In this document: positions 1 through 7,914 of the stretch, one piece after another
Layout: every line of letters starts with the position of its first letter
Numbering within the stretch: the first letter of the stretch is position 1
Assembly (NCBI GenBank): GCA_900753305.1
Contig: CAADYR010000047.1
Coordinates: 11,802 to 75,801 of the forward strand
DNA: 64,000 bases
Source: Lachnospiraceae bacterium
Lineage (GTDB): Bacteria > Bacillota > Clostridia > Lachnospirales > Lachnospiraceae
Direction: 5' to 3'
Notes under the pieces: model-generated
Databases searched by the model: none
Told to the model about the DNA's origin: nothing
Seen by the model: the letters and a program-made list of their open reading frames with translations, nothing else
Translations under genes and position numbers: made by a program

Positions 1-606
1 CATAACGATACAGAGGAATATGATATTTTTGGTCAGGTTTTCACGGTATACACTGTCTACCAGATTGGAATTCAATCCTACGAAAGTCATACCTATGATC
101 TCATCTGAATTGTGCTGGTATAATGGTGCGTAAGAACCATAATACTCTATACCACCCAGATCAATGCTGTCAGAGAAATAACTCTGTCCCTGATTAATAA
201 CCGCCTCTACAACTTCAGGACTTGCCTGTTCTCCAACCATACGATTTCCATTTTCATCTACTAAACTGGTAGCCACACGCGTATCCCCGTAAAATACACT
301 TACCTGTAAATCAACTTCTTTACTGAAACTATCAAAAAAATCTGTATTATCGCTGATATTTTTCTTGCCTTTATAGAATTTACCATTACTAAACATAAAA
401 GTACCATTTGCAAGATTATTCACCGATACATTAAAAGAATACTGTGCCAGATTCAACTCATGCTTCACCATTTTATCTGATACATCCATACAGACTGAAC
501 GTATGGCAAGAATCGCCAATACACACAAGATCAGCAAGGGAATCGCGATGACAAGCAACAGCTTCATCATCAACCGCAGTCCACCTTTTTTTCCATTCTC
601 TTCCAT
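1..606 (-). CDS. Chemoreceptor-like sensor protein, N-terminal 202 residues (3' end outside the window)
   Basis: The reading frame opens with ATG at 606 and stays open to the window edge, so only the first 202 residues are seen. A basic N-terminus is followed by one membrane segment at about residues 13-33 (LLLVIAIPLLILCVLAILAI) and then an extracytoplasmic Cache-like sensor region with FYGDTRVATSLVDENG, YYGSYAPL and IGMTFVGLNS. A second membrane segment starts at the edge (IIFLCIVM). This pattern is typical of clostridial methyl-accepting chemotaxis proteins with a single Cache domain. The signalling domain is not visible, so a histidine kinase or diguanylate cyclase with the same sensor remains possible. 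An AAAGG motif about 14 bases upstream is a plausible RBS. Confidence 0.75.
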   Translation of the reverse strand, partial: MEENGKKGGLRLMMKLLLVIAIPLLILCVLAILAIRSVCMDVSDKMVKHELNLAQYSFNVSVNNLANGTFMFSNGKFYKGKKNISDNTDFFDSFSKEVDLQVSVFYGDTRVATSLVDENGNRMVGEQASPEVVEAVINQGQSYFSDSIDLGGIEYYGSYAPLYQHNSDEIIGMTFVGLNSNLVDSVYRENLTKNIIFLCIVM

Positions 607-667
607 TTTATAAGCCCGCCTTTCTACGCTATAATAACTATCATTTTCTGCCCCTCATAGCAGATAA

Positions 668-716
668 AAAGACACAAAAAAGACGAAGTCATCTATCTTG
701 CCTCGCCTTTTTGTCC
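668..716 (-). terminator. Possible intrinsic terminator downstream of cysK
   Basis: On the minus strand AAAAAGGCGA and TCGTCTTTTT can pair as a 10-bp stem with one G-U pair, and the 3' arm runs into a T-rich stretch. It lies between the cysK stop and the sensor gene start. It could end cysK transcripts or act in the sensor-gene leader. The rest of 607-838 is AT-rich with no gene. Confidence 0.45.
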
Positions 717-838
717 TCACTGACTTATAAACATATTATCACATTTTTATATATATTGCAATAAATTATCGCAATTTATACAAGTCTTATCTTGTTAAGT
801 CAGTTATTTTATGTGAATTATTACAACAAATGAAATGC

Positions 839-1774
839 TTATTCTTCTGTGAAGAGTGGCGTAGAATAATATCTGTCACCACTGTCAGGTAACAATGCAA
901 CGATCGTCTTGCCCTCGAACTCAGGCCGTTTTGCCAGTTCCAATGCTGCATATAACGCTGCACCGGAAGAAATACCTGTCAGGATGCCTTCATTCTTGGT
1001 CAATTCCTTGGATGTTGCAAATGCATCATCATTTTCTACCTTAATTACTTCATCATATACGGCAGTATCCAGTACCTTTGGTACAAATCCTGCACCGATA
1101 CCCTGAATCTTATGAGCACCGGCCTTACCTTCTGATAATACAGGAGAAGAAGCAGGCTCTACTGCTACAACCTTAATGGCTGGATTCTGCTCTTTCAGAT
1201 ATTTACCTGTACCGGTTACTGTTCCACCTGTACCTACACCTGCTACGAAAGCATCTACTTTACCATCTGTATCTCTCCAGATTTCCGGTCCTGTTGTTTC
1301 ATAATGTACCTTAGGGTTTGCAGGGTTATCAAACTGTCCGGGGATAAAGGAACCTTCGATTTCCTTAGCTAATTCTTCTGCTTTGGCAATTGCACCCTTC
1401 ATGCCCTTGCTTCCTTCTGTCAAAACGATTTCTGCACCGTATGCTTTCAAAATATTTCGTCTCTCAACACTCATTGTTTCAGGCATTGTAAGGATCGCAC
1501 GATATCCCTTTGCTGCTGCGATCGCTGCCAGACCGATACCGGTATTACCGGAAGTAGGTTCGATGATAACTGAACCTTCTTTTAAGATGCCCTTTTGCTC
1601 AGCATCTTCGATCATTGCCTGAGCGATTCTGTCCTTTACGCTTCCTGCCGGATTACGATATTCCAGTTTTACAAGTATTCTTGCTTTGAGTTCATGCTCT
1701 TTTTCCACATTTGCGATCTCTACTAAAGGAGTATTTCCGATTAAATCTAAAAATCCACGATAAATATTTGCCAT
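839..1774 (-). CDS. cysK: Cysteine synthase A (O-acetylserine sulfhydrylase)
   Basis: 311 residues, the normal length for CysK. It makes L-cysteine from O-acetylserine and sulfide using pyridoxal phosphate in the cytoplasm. The PLP lysine is Lys47 in GSVKDRIA. The substrate-binding loop PTSGNTG is at about residues 73-79, the phosphate-binding GTGGT loop is near residue 180, and GISSGAA is near the C-terminus. The gene lies just downstream of iscR-iscS-iscU, linking cysteine supply to Fe-S assembly. It has its own sigma-A promoter (1941-1969), an Rrf2-type operator over the -35 box, and an upstream four-cysteine leader peptide (1834-1890). Regulation by Fe-S status or cysteine is therefore likely. 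CysM-like sulfhydrylases are similar, but the motifs favour CysK. Confidence 0.96.
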   Translation of the reverse strand: MANIYRGFLDLIGNTPLVEIANVEKEHELKARILVKLEYRNPAGSVKDRIAQAMIEDAEQKGILKEGSVIIEPTSGNTGIGLAAIAAAKGYRAILTMPETMSVERRNILKAYGAEIVLTEGSKGMKGAIAKAEELAKEIEGSFIPGQFDNPANPKVHYETTGPEIWRDTDGKVDAFVAGVGTGGTVTGTGKYLKEQNPAIKVVAVEPASSPVLSEGKAGAHKIQGIGAGFVPKVLDTAVYDEVIKVENDDAFATSKELTKNEGILTGISSGAALYAALELAKRPEFEGKTIVALLPDSGDRYYSTPLFTEE

Positions 1775-1833
1775 TGTTCTAATTCCTTTCTTTTTCTACC
1801 TTCGCTTCAAATTTCTTTTAATAGTTTTCCAAT

Positions 1834-1890
1834 TTATTTCTGACAACAGCAACACATTCGTCCTTTTGTCCATTCTTTTTCTTTACTCAT
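1834..1890 (-). CDS. Cysteine-rich leader peptide of cysK (18 residues)
   Basis: An ATG at 1890 follows a strong GGAGG with 7-nt spacing and encodes MSKEKEWTKGRMCCCCQK, ending TAA at 1834, 59 nt before cysK. Four consecutive Cys codons (TGT TGC TGT TGT) next to the stop, in front of a cysteine biosynthesis gene, are what a cysteine-sensing attenuation peptide would look like. The Cys codons lie in AUGUGUUGC, which can pair with GCAACAUAU over the peptide's own start codon, and UUGUC can pair with GACAA in between. There is no T-tract between the peptide and cysK, so control would be translational or Rho-dependent rather than by intrinsic termination. The function is inferred; the ORF, RBS and Cys run are seen directly. 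Confidence 0.7.
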   Translation of the reverse strand: MSKEKEWTKGRMCCCCQK

Positions 1891-1940
1891 ATGTTGCCCT
1901 CCTTTTCCTATCTGTTTGGTATGATTTAACTTATGTTTGA

Positions 1941-1969
1941 ATCATACTATTTATTCCCTACTTTGTCAA
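1941..1969 (-). promoter_or_regulatory. Sigma-A promoter of the cysK leader/cysK unit
   Basis: TTGACA (1964-1969) and TATGAT (1941-1946) are separated by exactly 17 bp on the minus strand, about 50 bp upstream of the leader peptide start and just after the iscU terminator. Confidence 0.85.
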
Positions 1970-1973
1970 TAGG
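1957..1973 (-). promoter_or_regulatory. Putative Rrf2 (IscR/CymR-type) operator at cysK
   Basis: CCTATTGACAAAGTAGG is an inverted repeat of the form CCTA-N9-TAGG covering the cysK -35 box. It matches 14 of 17 positions of the site upstream of iscR (4277-4293). Overlap with the -35 predicts repression. Confidence 0.6.
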
Positions 1974-1991
1974 TTTTTATGTATTTATTTC

Positions 1992-2022
1992 AAAAAAAAA
2001 ATATGCAGCGTCATCCGCTGCA
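1992..2022 (-). terminator. Intrinsic terminator after iscU
   Basis: Minus-strand stem TGCAGCG/CGCTGCA with a 5-nt loop, followed by a run of T residues. It directly follows the iscU stop codon. Confidence 0.92.
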
Positions 2023-2028
2023 CATTTT

Positions 2029-2466
2029 CTAATATTCTTCATCCTGAATTTTCTCTTCAATATCGTTGACCGGTTTCTCCAGTCCTTCGATCTTAATATG
2101 ATTCTTTTCTGCGTAATCCCACAGTGCAGCATGAATTGCTTCTTCTGCTAACAGGGAACAATGTACCTTCACAGGTGGAAGTCCGTCCAAAGCTTCCATA
2201 ACTGCCTTATTCGTAACTTCCAGTGCCTGCTGGATCGTTTTGCCTTTTACCAGCTCCGTTGCCATACTGCTGGTCGCTACAGCAGCACCACAACCAAAGG
2301 TCTTGAACTTGGCTTCCTGAATGATACCATTCTCATCAATATCCAGATACATACGCATGATATCACCACACTTGGCATTACCTACTGTACCTACTCCACT
2401 GGGATTTTCTATCTCGCCCACATTACGAGGGTTATTAAAATGATCCATTACTTTTTCACTATACAT
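2029..2466 (-). CDS. iscU: Fe-S cluster assembly scaffold IscU
   Basis: 145 residues. This is the scaffold on which sulfur from IscS and iron build [2Fe-2S]/[4Fe-4S] clusters. The three ligand cysteines are Cys33 (NAKCGD, with Asp35), Cys59 (TFGCGAA) and Cys103 (VHCSLLA). The C-terminal acidic tail (EKIQDEEY) is slightly longer than in proteobacterial IscU. It starts 2 bp after the iscS stop and ends at a strong terminator, so iscS-iscU form one unit. The clostridial form is sometimes annotated NifU. No HscAB or ferredoxin gene follows, as is usual in this group. Confidence 0.96.
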   Translation of the reverse strand: MYSEKVMDHFNNPRNVGEIENPSGVGTVGNAKCGDIMRMYLDIDENGIIQEAKFKTFGCGAAVATSSMATELVKGKTIQQALEVTNKAVMEALDGLPPVKVHCSLLAEEAIHAALWDYAEKNHIKIEGLEKPVNDIEEKIQDEEY

Positions 2467-2468
2467 AC

Positions 2469-3650
2469 TTAATCCTCCGTCTTATTGTGCTTTACAAAAT
2501 CTTCATACAAAGGAGACATCTCACGAAGTCTCGCTGCGATTTTCTTTAACTGATCCACTGTGAAATCAATATCTTCCATAGTAGTTTCTTCTGATAAAGT
2601 CAGTCTCAGAGAGCCATGTGCGATCTCATGAGGCAGACCGATCGCCAGAAGTACATGGGAAGGATCAAGTGATCCGGAAGTACATGCTGATCCGGAAGAA
2701 GCGCAGATTCCCTGCTGGTCTAACAGGATCAGTAAAGATTCTCCTTCAATAAAACGGAAACAAAAACTTGCGTTGCCCGGCAGTCTTTTCGTTCTGTCAC
2801 CATTAAGACGGCTATATGGAATCTCTGCAAGAACACGCTCGATAAGATGATCACGAAGTTTTGTCTCCTTTGCAATATTCTTTTCCATATCTCTTGCCGC
2901 TGCTGCTGCCGCTGTACCAAATCCTACAATACCCGGTGTATTATGTGTGCCTGCACGTCTGGAACGTTCCTGTGCACCACCATGTACGAAGGAGCCGATG
3001 CGGATACCCTTTCTGATATAAAGGAAACCAATTCCCTTAGGCGCATGTAATTTGTGACCACTGGCACTTAACATATCAATATGCATCTCATCCACATTGA
3101 GAGGAATATGTCCATAAGCCTGAACTGCATCTGTATGGAATACAATGCCATGTTCCTTAGCGATCTCACCAATCTCTTTTAATGGTTCCACTGTACCGAT
3201 CTCGTTGTTCGCTGCCATAATGGAAATGAGAATTGTATCCGGTCTGATGGCTGCCTTTAACTCATCCAGACTGATCATACCGTTCTCATCTACACCCAGA
3301 TAAGTTACCTCAAAGCCCTGTTTCTCCAGGTATTGACAGACATGGAGAACTGCATGGTGCTCAATGACAGAAGTGATGATATGCTTTCCCTTGTTCTGGT
3401 TAGCTTCTGCATAAGCCTTGATTGCCCAGTTATCTGACTCGCTGCCGCCTGCTGTAAAGTAGATTTCATTCGGCTGTGCTCCGATCAGTGCTGCGATCTT
3501 CTCTCTTGCCTCATCTACTGCCTTACGGCTCTTGGCTGCAAAGCTGTAGATTGCGGAAGGATTGGCGTATTCTTCGCAAAAATATGGTTTTATGGCTTCA
3601 AACACTTCATCTGTGACTTTTGTTGTTGCTGCATTATCAAGATATATCAT
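2469..3650 (-). CDS. iscS: Cysteine desulfurase IscS/NifS
   Basis: 393 residues, class V aminotransferase fold. It removes sulfur from L-cysteine to give alanine and an enzyme persulfide passed to IscU. The PLP lysine is Lys200 in SASGHKLHAPKG. The His in VIEHHA and the Asp in FHTDAVQ are the usual cofactor contacts, and the persulfide cysteine is Cys323 in SSGSACTSG. A good AAGGAGG sits upstream of the ATG. The short SSGSACTSG loop fits group I (IscS/NifS) rather than SufS. It is transcribed together with iscU, directly downstream of the Rrf2 regulator gene. Confidence 0.96.
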   Translation of the reverse strand: MIYLDNAATTKVTDEVFEAIKPYFCEEYANPSAIYSFAAKSRKAVDEAREKIAALIGAQPNEIYFTAGGSESDNWAIKAYAEANQNKGKHIITSVIEHHAVLHVCQYLEKQGFEVTYLGVDENGMISLDELKAAIRPDTILISIMAANNEIGTVEPLKEIGEIAKEHGIVFHTDAVQAYGHIPLNVDEMHIDMLSASGHKLHAPKGIGFLYIRKGIRIGSFVHGGAQERSRRAGTHNTPGIVGFGTAAAAAARDMEKNIAKETKLRDHLIERVLAEIPYSRLNGDRTKRLPGNASFCFRFIEGESLLILLDQQGICASSGSACTSGSLDPSHVLLAIGLPHEIAHGSLRLTLSEETTMEDIDFTVDQLKKIAARLREMSPLYEDFVKHNKTED

Positions 3651-3667
3651 GTTTTATTTCCTCCTTA

Positions 3668-3680
3668 TATTTATTCCCTA
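3668..3680 (-). promoter_or_regulatory. Possible Rrf2 half-site upstream of iscS
   Basis: The 13-mer TAGGGAATAAATA in the iscS 5' region also occurs in the cysK operator region (downstream half plus flank). This suggests a third, weaker site for the same regulator. Confidence 0.3.
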
Positions 3681-3717
3681 TTATTCATATATGTTTAGTA
3701 TGTTTTATTTCCTTTAG

Positions 3718-3743
3718 AAAAGCGCATTCTGGATGCGCCTTTT
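3718..3743 (-). terminator. Hairpin between iscR and iscS
   Basis: Minus strand AAAAGGCGCAT-loop-ATGCGCTTTT forms a stem ending in a T-run, between the iscR stop and iscS. It would end or attenuate read-through from iscR into iscSU. Confidence 0.65.
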
Positions 3744-3761
3744 GAGGCATACAAACTCATA

Positions 3762-4196
3762 CTAAATTACATAATCATTGGCTGCCTTTTCCTGTTCTAT
3801 ATCCAGTAAATCCTGTATTGTCATATGATCAATTACATTGTTGACTGCTTCATAGATCTTGCGGTAAACCTCTACTGTTGCACACTTGCCATTTCTTTCA
3901 CAGGGAAGTGCATTATCAGAGAGACAATCTACCGGAGCCAGAGAGCCTTCTGTAAGCCTAAGTACCATTCCTACTGTATATTCACCAGGCAGTCTGACTA
4001 ACTGATAACCGCCCTGTGCCCCACGGGTACTCCTCACATAACCTGCCTTATTCAGTACGGCTACGATCTGTTCCATATATTTCTCAGAAATATCCTGTCT
4101 GGCAGCAATATCCTTAAGCTTTACGATCTCGCCCATATGACCAGCCAAATCCATCATGATACGCAATGCATATCTGCCCTTGGTCGATATTGTCAT
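3762..4196 (-). CDS. iscR: Rrf2-family Fe-S/cysteine-responsive regulator (IscR-like)
   Basis: 144 residues. The N-terminal winged helix-turn-helix (about residues 1-65, with STRGAQGGYQLVR as the wing) is typical of Rrf2 proteins. Three cysteines, Cys91, Cys99 and Cys105 in the CLSDNALPCE-RNGKC segment, match the Fe-S ligand cysteines of IscR; CymR-type members usually lack them. It heads the iscS-iscU-cysK region, and a perfect inverted repeat lies just upstream of its promoter (autoregulation). The regulon is inferred to include iscR and cysK from the shared operator. Whether it senses clusters or cysteine cannot be decided from sequence. Confidence 0.88.
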   Translation of the reverse strand: MTISTKGRYALRIMMDLAGHMGEIVKLKDIAARQDISEKYMEQIVAVLNKAGYVRSTRGAQGGYQLVRLPGEYTVGMVLRLTEGSLAPVDCLSDNALPCERNGKCATVEVYRKIYEAVNNVIDHMTIQDLLDIEQEKAANDYVI

Positions 4197-4238
4197 TTAA
4201 TCCTCATACCTTTCTATCGTCTTTCAATCACTATTACT

Positions 4239-4267
4239 TTTATAACACGATATGGAATCAACGTCAA
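4239..4267 (-). promoter_or_regulatory. iscR promoter
   Basis: TTGACG (4262-4267) and TATAAA (4239-4244) with 17-bp spacing on the minus strand, about 45 bp upstream of the iscR ATG. Confidence 0.7.
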
Positions 4268-4273
4268 TAGTAA

Positions 4274-4296
4274 ATTCCTATCTTTTCAATAGGAAT
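4274..4296. promoter_or_regulatory. Perfect inverted repeat, putative IscR operator
   Basis: ATTCCTAT-N7-ATAGGAAT, 8-bp perfect arms, directly upstream of the iscR -35 box and overlapping the last codons of the upstream permease gene. The core (4277-4293) matches the cysK operator at 14 of 17 positions. No T-tract follows, so a terminator role is unlikely. Confidence 0.65.
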
Positions 4297-6283
4297 TATA
4301 GAAAACAATTGTCAGTATGCCTGCCATTGCTGCAAAGACCATAGGCTGTACAATTAATAATGCTGTGGTAATAACATAGGATTTCTTATAATAATAATGT
4401 TTTGTATAGTCACTGTAACTCTGGATCGCGCCCAGTAATCCACACAGAACTACCTGGATCACTGTTATTATCCACACAGGATAGGTAACTTGTCCACCCT
4501 GATCCTGATCGGTTGGCTGCAATACCTGTCTTTCAAAAGTAAATGTACTTCCATCCTGCATACGTTTGGCCATAGCCTCTTGTGCATTCTCATATACTCC
4601 CAGTTTGCCCATATAATCTGCATACCATGCATAAGAAGTATGGGAAAAAAGCTGCTGAAACAATACTTCATTAACTACACCCGTAAACAATGCATCCTCC
4701 CCTTCTAATACCTGTATGCTTTTGTCAGCATCTGCCCACTGCATCTTACTCCCAATATCATCGGGTATTATATAACCGCATTCTGCTTTTCCTGTCATAA
4801 TCTGATGAAGCATCTCCTCTTCACTGGCGGCCGCTTCAAATTCTACCAGTCCCCCATATGATGTCAATAACTGGTCAATTTCCTTATTCTGTGTACAATA
4901 GACTGCATGCAATGTAGTGTCCGAATGGCGTTCCAGATCGATCATGATGCAGGATAATAAAGTCGTAAGGCAAAGACAATACCAGAAACTTTTTCTTTGC
5001 AGTAATCTTCGAAACATAATTGCAGATAAGGAATTGCCAGACAATCCGCCCGTATGATCTGTTCCTGCAATGGCCTGCCTTTCTTTTCTGCCAATCAATA
5101 CACTCCCCACTAATGTAAAAAACACAGTCCAAAATACAAGTCCCGCGCAGGCCTGTCCGAATTGTTGTTTTCTTCCTGTAAGAATTATTGTAAAACCGGC
5201 CTTTATATAGGTCGCCGGAAAAATAAAAGATATCTTTTTTACAATCTGTGGCAATATTGCAGTCGGCAAAAAACACCCTGACACATATCCCTGTATAAGT
5301 GCCAACATACTGATCACCATACCAGAAGTGCCTGCCTTTCCCGTAAGACTGTACAGGAATTGTGTATATGCTCCGGCACATAATATCAACAATAGAAATA
5401 GCAGGATACTCCTTATCGTAATCTGTGGAACCTGAAACCAGCTTCGACACCCTGCAACCAGTAACAGACCGAAAGGAATTATCAGTAACAACGCTGTCAG
5501 GCATGCCGAAACACAGCCTCTGCCTAATGCCTGTACAACATAAGGCACACCCAGTCTGCAGCAGGTTATTCTCTCTTCAAGTTCCGTTCTTCTAAAATAT
5601 CCGCCAAAGAACAGTCCAGCTACTGACATAATAAGTGTAAGAAATGCACCGGCATAATAAACAATAGCACCAACCGTTCCTGTTGCCGATACACTACTTC
5701 TTTTAAATATTCTATCCCTGTTCATAACCACATTAAGATTATGCAGATCTAACTGCTGATATTGTTCCTCTATTACCTGTCTGTCAATCCCTGCTGCCGA
5801 CATCATATCATCAGTTGCATAAATTTCTGCCTGGGCAACGGCAAGCATTCCGACCCCCGCATTGGCAAGTTCTTCAAAAACATAGCCCAATGCCTGCGAG
5901 TATCCTGATATATAAAGTCTTGCAGGCTCATTAGTTCCATCCATGATACCTTCTACGACCTGTCCGGGCAATACAATCAAGGCTGCCAGTTCACCTCTGT
6001 CCACAGCTTCTATTCCCTCTTCTTCTGATATCGGAATCAGACTGCACCAGCCTTGCAGAGATTCCATATTTTCAATATAAGTAAGTGCCAGTTGTGTCAA
6101 TTCATCCTGTGGTGCACTGTATCCAATTCGGACTGTTTCTGTCTGGTTATGCATCCATATCCGGTATGCACAAAAAGCAGTCATACTGACTGCAATTGCC
6201 AATATGACCGCTTTTAGTATAAGTGAAGGCAGACACACCCATGCTCTTTTATATTCTGTTTTTAACCAGACTGCTATCCTCAT
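4286..6283 (-). CDS. ABC-2 type exporter permease, two-repeat membrane protein
   Basis: 665 residues with an internal duplication. Each half starts with a membrane anchor (about residues 20-40 and 430-450), has an outside domain of about 150 residues resembling a degenerate substrate-binding fold (EQVSQ-type IGYSAPQDELTQLAL and YCTQNKEIDQLLTSYGG), and ends in a cluster of membrane helices. This is the layout of ABC-2/ABC2_membrane_3 permeases fused in tandem. It is the last gene of a three-gene unit with an ATPase (7915-8595) and a membrane-anchored protein (6311-7867), with gaps of 27 and 47 bp. The exported substrate is unknown; antimicrobial peptides or cell-wall precursors are common for the class. 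Confidence 0.7.
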   Translation of the reverse strand: MRIAVWLKTEYKRAWVCLPSLILKAVILAIAVSMTAFCAYRIWMHNQTETVRIGYSAPQDELTQLALTYIENMESLQGWCSLIPISEEEGIEAVDRGELAALIVLPGQVVEGIMDGTNEPARLYISGYSQALGYVFEELANAGVGMLAVAQAEIYATDDMMSAAGIDRQVIEEQYQQLDLHNLNVVMNRDRIFKRSSVSATGTVGAIVYYAGAFLTLIMSVAGLFFGGYFRRTELEERITCCRLGVPYVVQALGRGCVSACLTALLLIIPFGLLLVAGCRSWFQVPQITIRSILLFLLLILCAGAYTQFLYSLTGKAGTSGMVISMLALIQGYVSGCFLPTAILPQIVKKISFIFPATYIKAGFTIILTGRKQQFGQACAGLVFWTVFFTLVGSVLIGRKERQAIAGTDHTGGLSGNSLSAIMFRRLLQRKSFWYCLCLTTLLSCIMIDLERHSDTTLHAVYCTQNKEIDQLLTSYGGLVEFEAAASEEEMLHQIMTGKAECGYIIPDDIGSKMQWADADKSIQVLEGEDALFTGVVNEVLFQQLFSHTSYAWYADYMGKLGVYENAQEAMAKRMQDGSTFTFERQVLQPTDQDQGGQVTYPVWIITVIQVVLCGLLGAIQSYSDYTKHYYYKKSYVITTALLIVQPMVFAAMAGILTIVFYNSY

Positions 6284-6310
6284 GATATTTCCTTTAAATT
6301 ATTCCATTAC

Positions 6311-7867
6311 CTATAATGACATCAGTATCTTATAAAACATATCATAAATAGATGTACGATCCATCTGCATAAGGTCTACTGAACTCTGGGGTATCTCTGT
6401 CTCTTCCATTCCTGGTTCTTCGCTAATTGTTCCTGCAACACGAAACAACGCCTCATCATTGATTTCAAAGCTTGCAGTATCCAGATCCAACGTATAGGAT
6501 TTCCCTTCCACAATATCCTGATAGGAACCATCCGCACTGATTTTGTATGTATTTTTCGGCAATTGGAACTCCAGTGCGCCGTCAAAGGCAAGTGTATCCA
6601 AATTCCATGTATTAGTATAATTCATTGTCAGTGCTGTCGTATTATCGATGCCCACGATATCAAGAGTTATATTTTCCTGATACTCTTCATCTGTAACAGA
6701 AGCATCCCTGCCTACTGTAAAGACTTTTGTTCCATTTACCGTGTTCAGCTTATACTGCGCCGATATTACATCAAGTGCTCTGTCCTCCCCTGTAAAATCA
6801 GCAGACAACTCTATACTCTTAATCTTTGAATCCTTGAATTCGACTGCCTGAGGTGTTTCTATCCGGACAATTCTTCCCTTTGAATCCATATATAGGTTCA
6901 CATTGACATCACTCATGCAACGGACTCCAAAAATATCCTCTGTCTTACCATCCACAAAACTTCGGATATTATCTTCCAGTAAATGTGTGACAGAAGATTG
7001 TTCTATAATTTCCGTGATTTTTTGTTGATACATGCTGCTTGCCATGAATTTCTGCTGAAATTGTGACAAAAATGTATTCATAGTCTCCTGTGGAATGGTA
7101 ATGCTTACCCCATTGCACTGCATGCTTTTATTTTTTGTCTTTATAGATGCTTTATCCGGCGCTCTTTGAATCATGATAGAATCTTTGAGCGTCTGTATAT
7201 CTGGTGCAAGCGCCTGTATCAATTCAATAGCATTTGTATAATCCACTTTTCTCTGTGCAAATATATCATAAGAAGCATCCGGGTCCACATCAAGTCCTAA
7301 CACCTTACTCCATGCAGATGCATTATAATCTGCCCCTAGCGTGTCAAGTTTCAGACTATACGTATCATCCAGTAATTTTGGAGCACTGATGTACATTGTA
7401 TTATTATCTACTATTGCACTGCCATTTACCAGACTTACCTGATATGCACCAGCAGAAAATTTCATGTCTGCCAGCCGATTACTGTTATCCTGACCAATCT
7501 GCACAGAAAGATTCAAATTACTGATATTATCATTCTGTGGAAAAGTTGCTGTCATATCCGCTTTTAGTGTATGTGGCGTGTCTAACATATTTTTCTGCAA
7601 AAGAGCATGATTGATCTGTTTCGATGCCGGACTGCCGTATACAGTAAGTTCTTTTGTCATCCGTGAAACACCTCGTGCAAGCTGCACCTTGGGTTGATTA
7701 AGAATAATAGCTGCCACACCGATTCCTATAATAGCCACAACTGCTACAATGCCTGTTATGATCAGTGCAGTACGCCTGCCATGTCCAGGTCGCTGTTCTG
7801 CTGTCGGCTCTGTTACTTCCCCAAATTCCTGTGTAGTGGACTGTTCCATCTGTTTCTCGTTATCCAT
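6311..7867 (-). CDS. Membrane-anchored extracytoplasmic protein of the ABC cassette
   Basis: 518 residues. A polar N-terminus rich in E, Q and T (1-30) is followed by one strong membrane helix at about 32-55 (TALIITGIVAVVAIIGIGVA) and then about 460 residues outside the cell. The outside part is beta-rich with alternating hydrophobic residues and no cysteines, with two apparent domains joined near residue 260. I do not recognise a characterised family. It lies between the ATPase and the permease gene and is probably co-transcribed, so a role as a cell-surface partner of the transporter is inferred. No lipobox is present. Confidence 0.65.
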   Translation of the reverse strand: MDNEKQMEQSTTQEFGEVTEPTAEQRPGHGRRTALIITGIVAVVAIIGIGVAAIILNQPKVQLARGVSRMTKELTVYGSPASKQINHALLQKNMLDTPHTLKADMTATFPQNDNISNLNLSVQIGQDNSNRLADMKFSAGAYQVSLVNGSAIVDNNTMYISAPKLLDDTYSLKLDTLGADYNASAWSKVLGLDVDPDASYDIFAQRKVDYTNAIELIQALAPDIQTLKDSIMIQRAPDKASIKTKNKSMQCNGVSITIPQETMNTFLSQFQQKFMASSMYQQKITEIIEQSSVTHLLEDNIRSFVDGKTEDIFGVRCMSDVNVNLYMDSKGRIVRIETPQAVEFKDSKIKSIELSADFTGEDRALDVISAQYKLNTVNGTKVFTVGRDASVTDEEYQENITLDIVGIDNTTALTMNYTNTWNLDTLAFDGALEFQLPKNTYKISADGSYQDIVEGKSYTLDLDTASFEINDEALFRVAGTISEEPGMEETEIPQSSVDLMQMDRTSIYDMFYKILMSL

Positions 7868-7914
7868 TGTAATTCTCCTATTACCTTTCTATATAGGGTA
7901 AACAACTGTCTTTC

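Noticed and set aside
1775..1990. T-box or SAM riboswitch upstream of cysK
   Set aside because: The leader between promoter and gene is only about 160 nt, lacks the T-box TGGNACC sequence and any terminator T-run, and is occupied by the leader peptide.
4274..4296. Inverted repeat as a terminator of the permease gene
   Set aside because: No T-tract follows on either strand, and the core recurs at the cysK promoter; an operator is the better reading.
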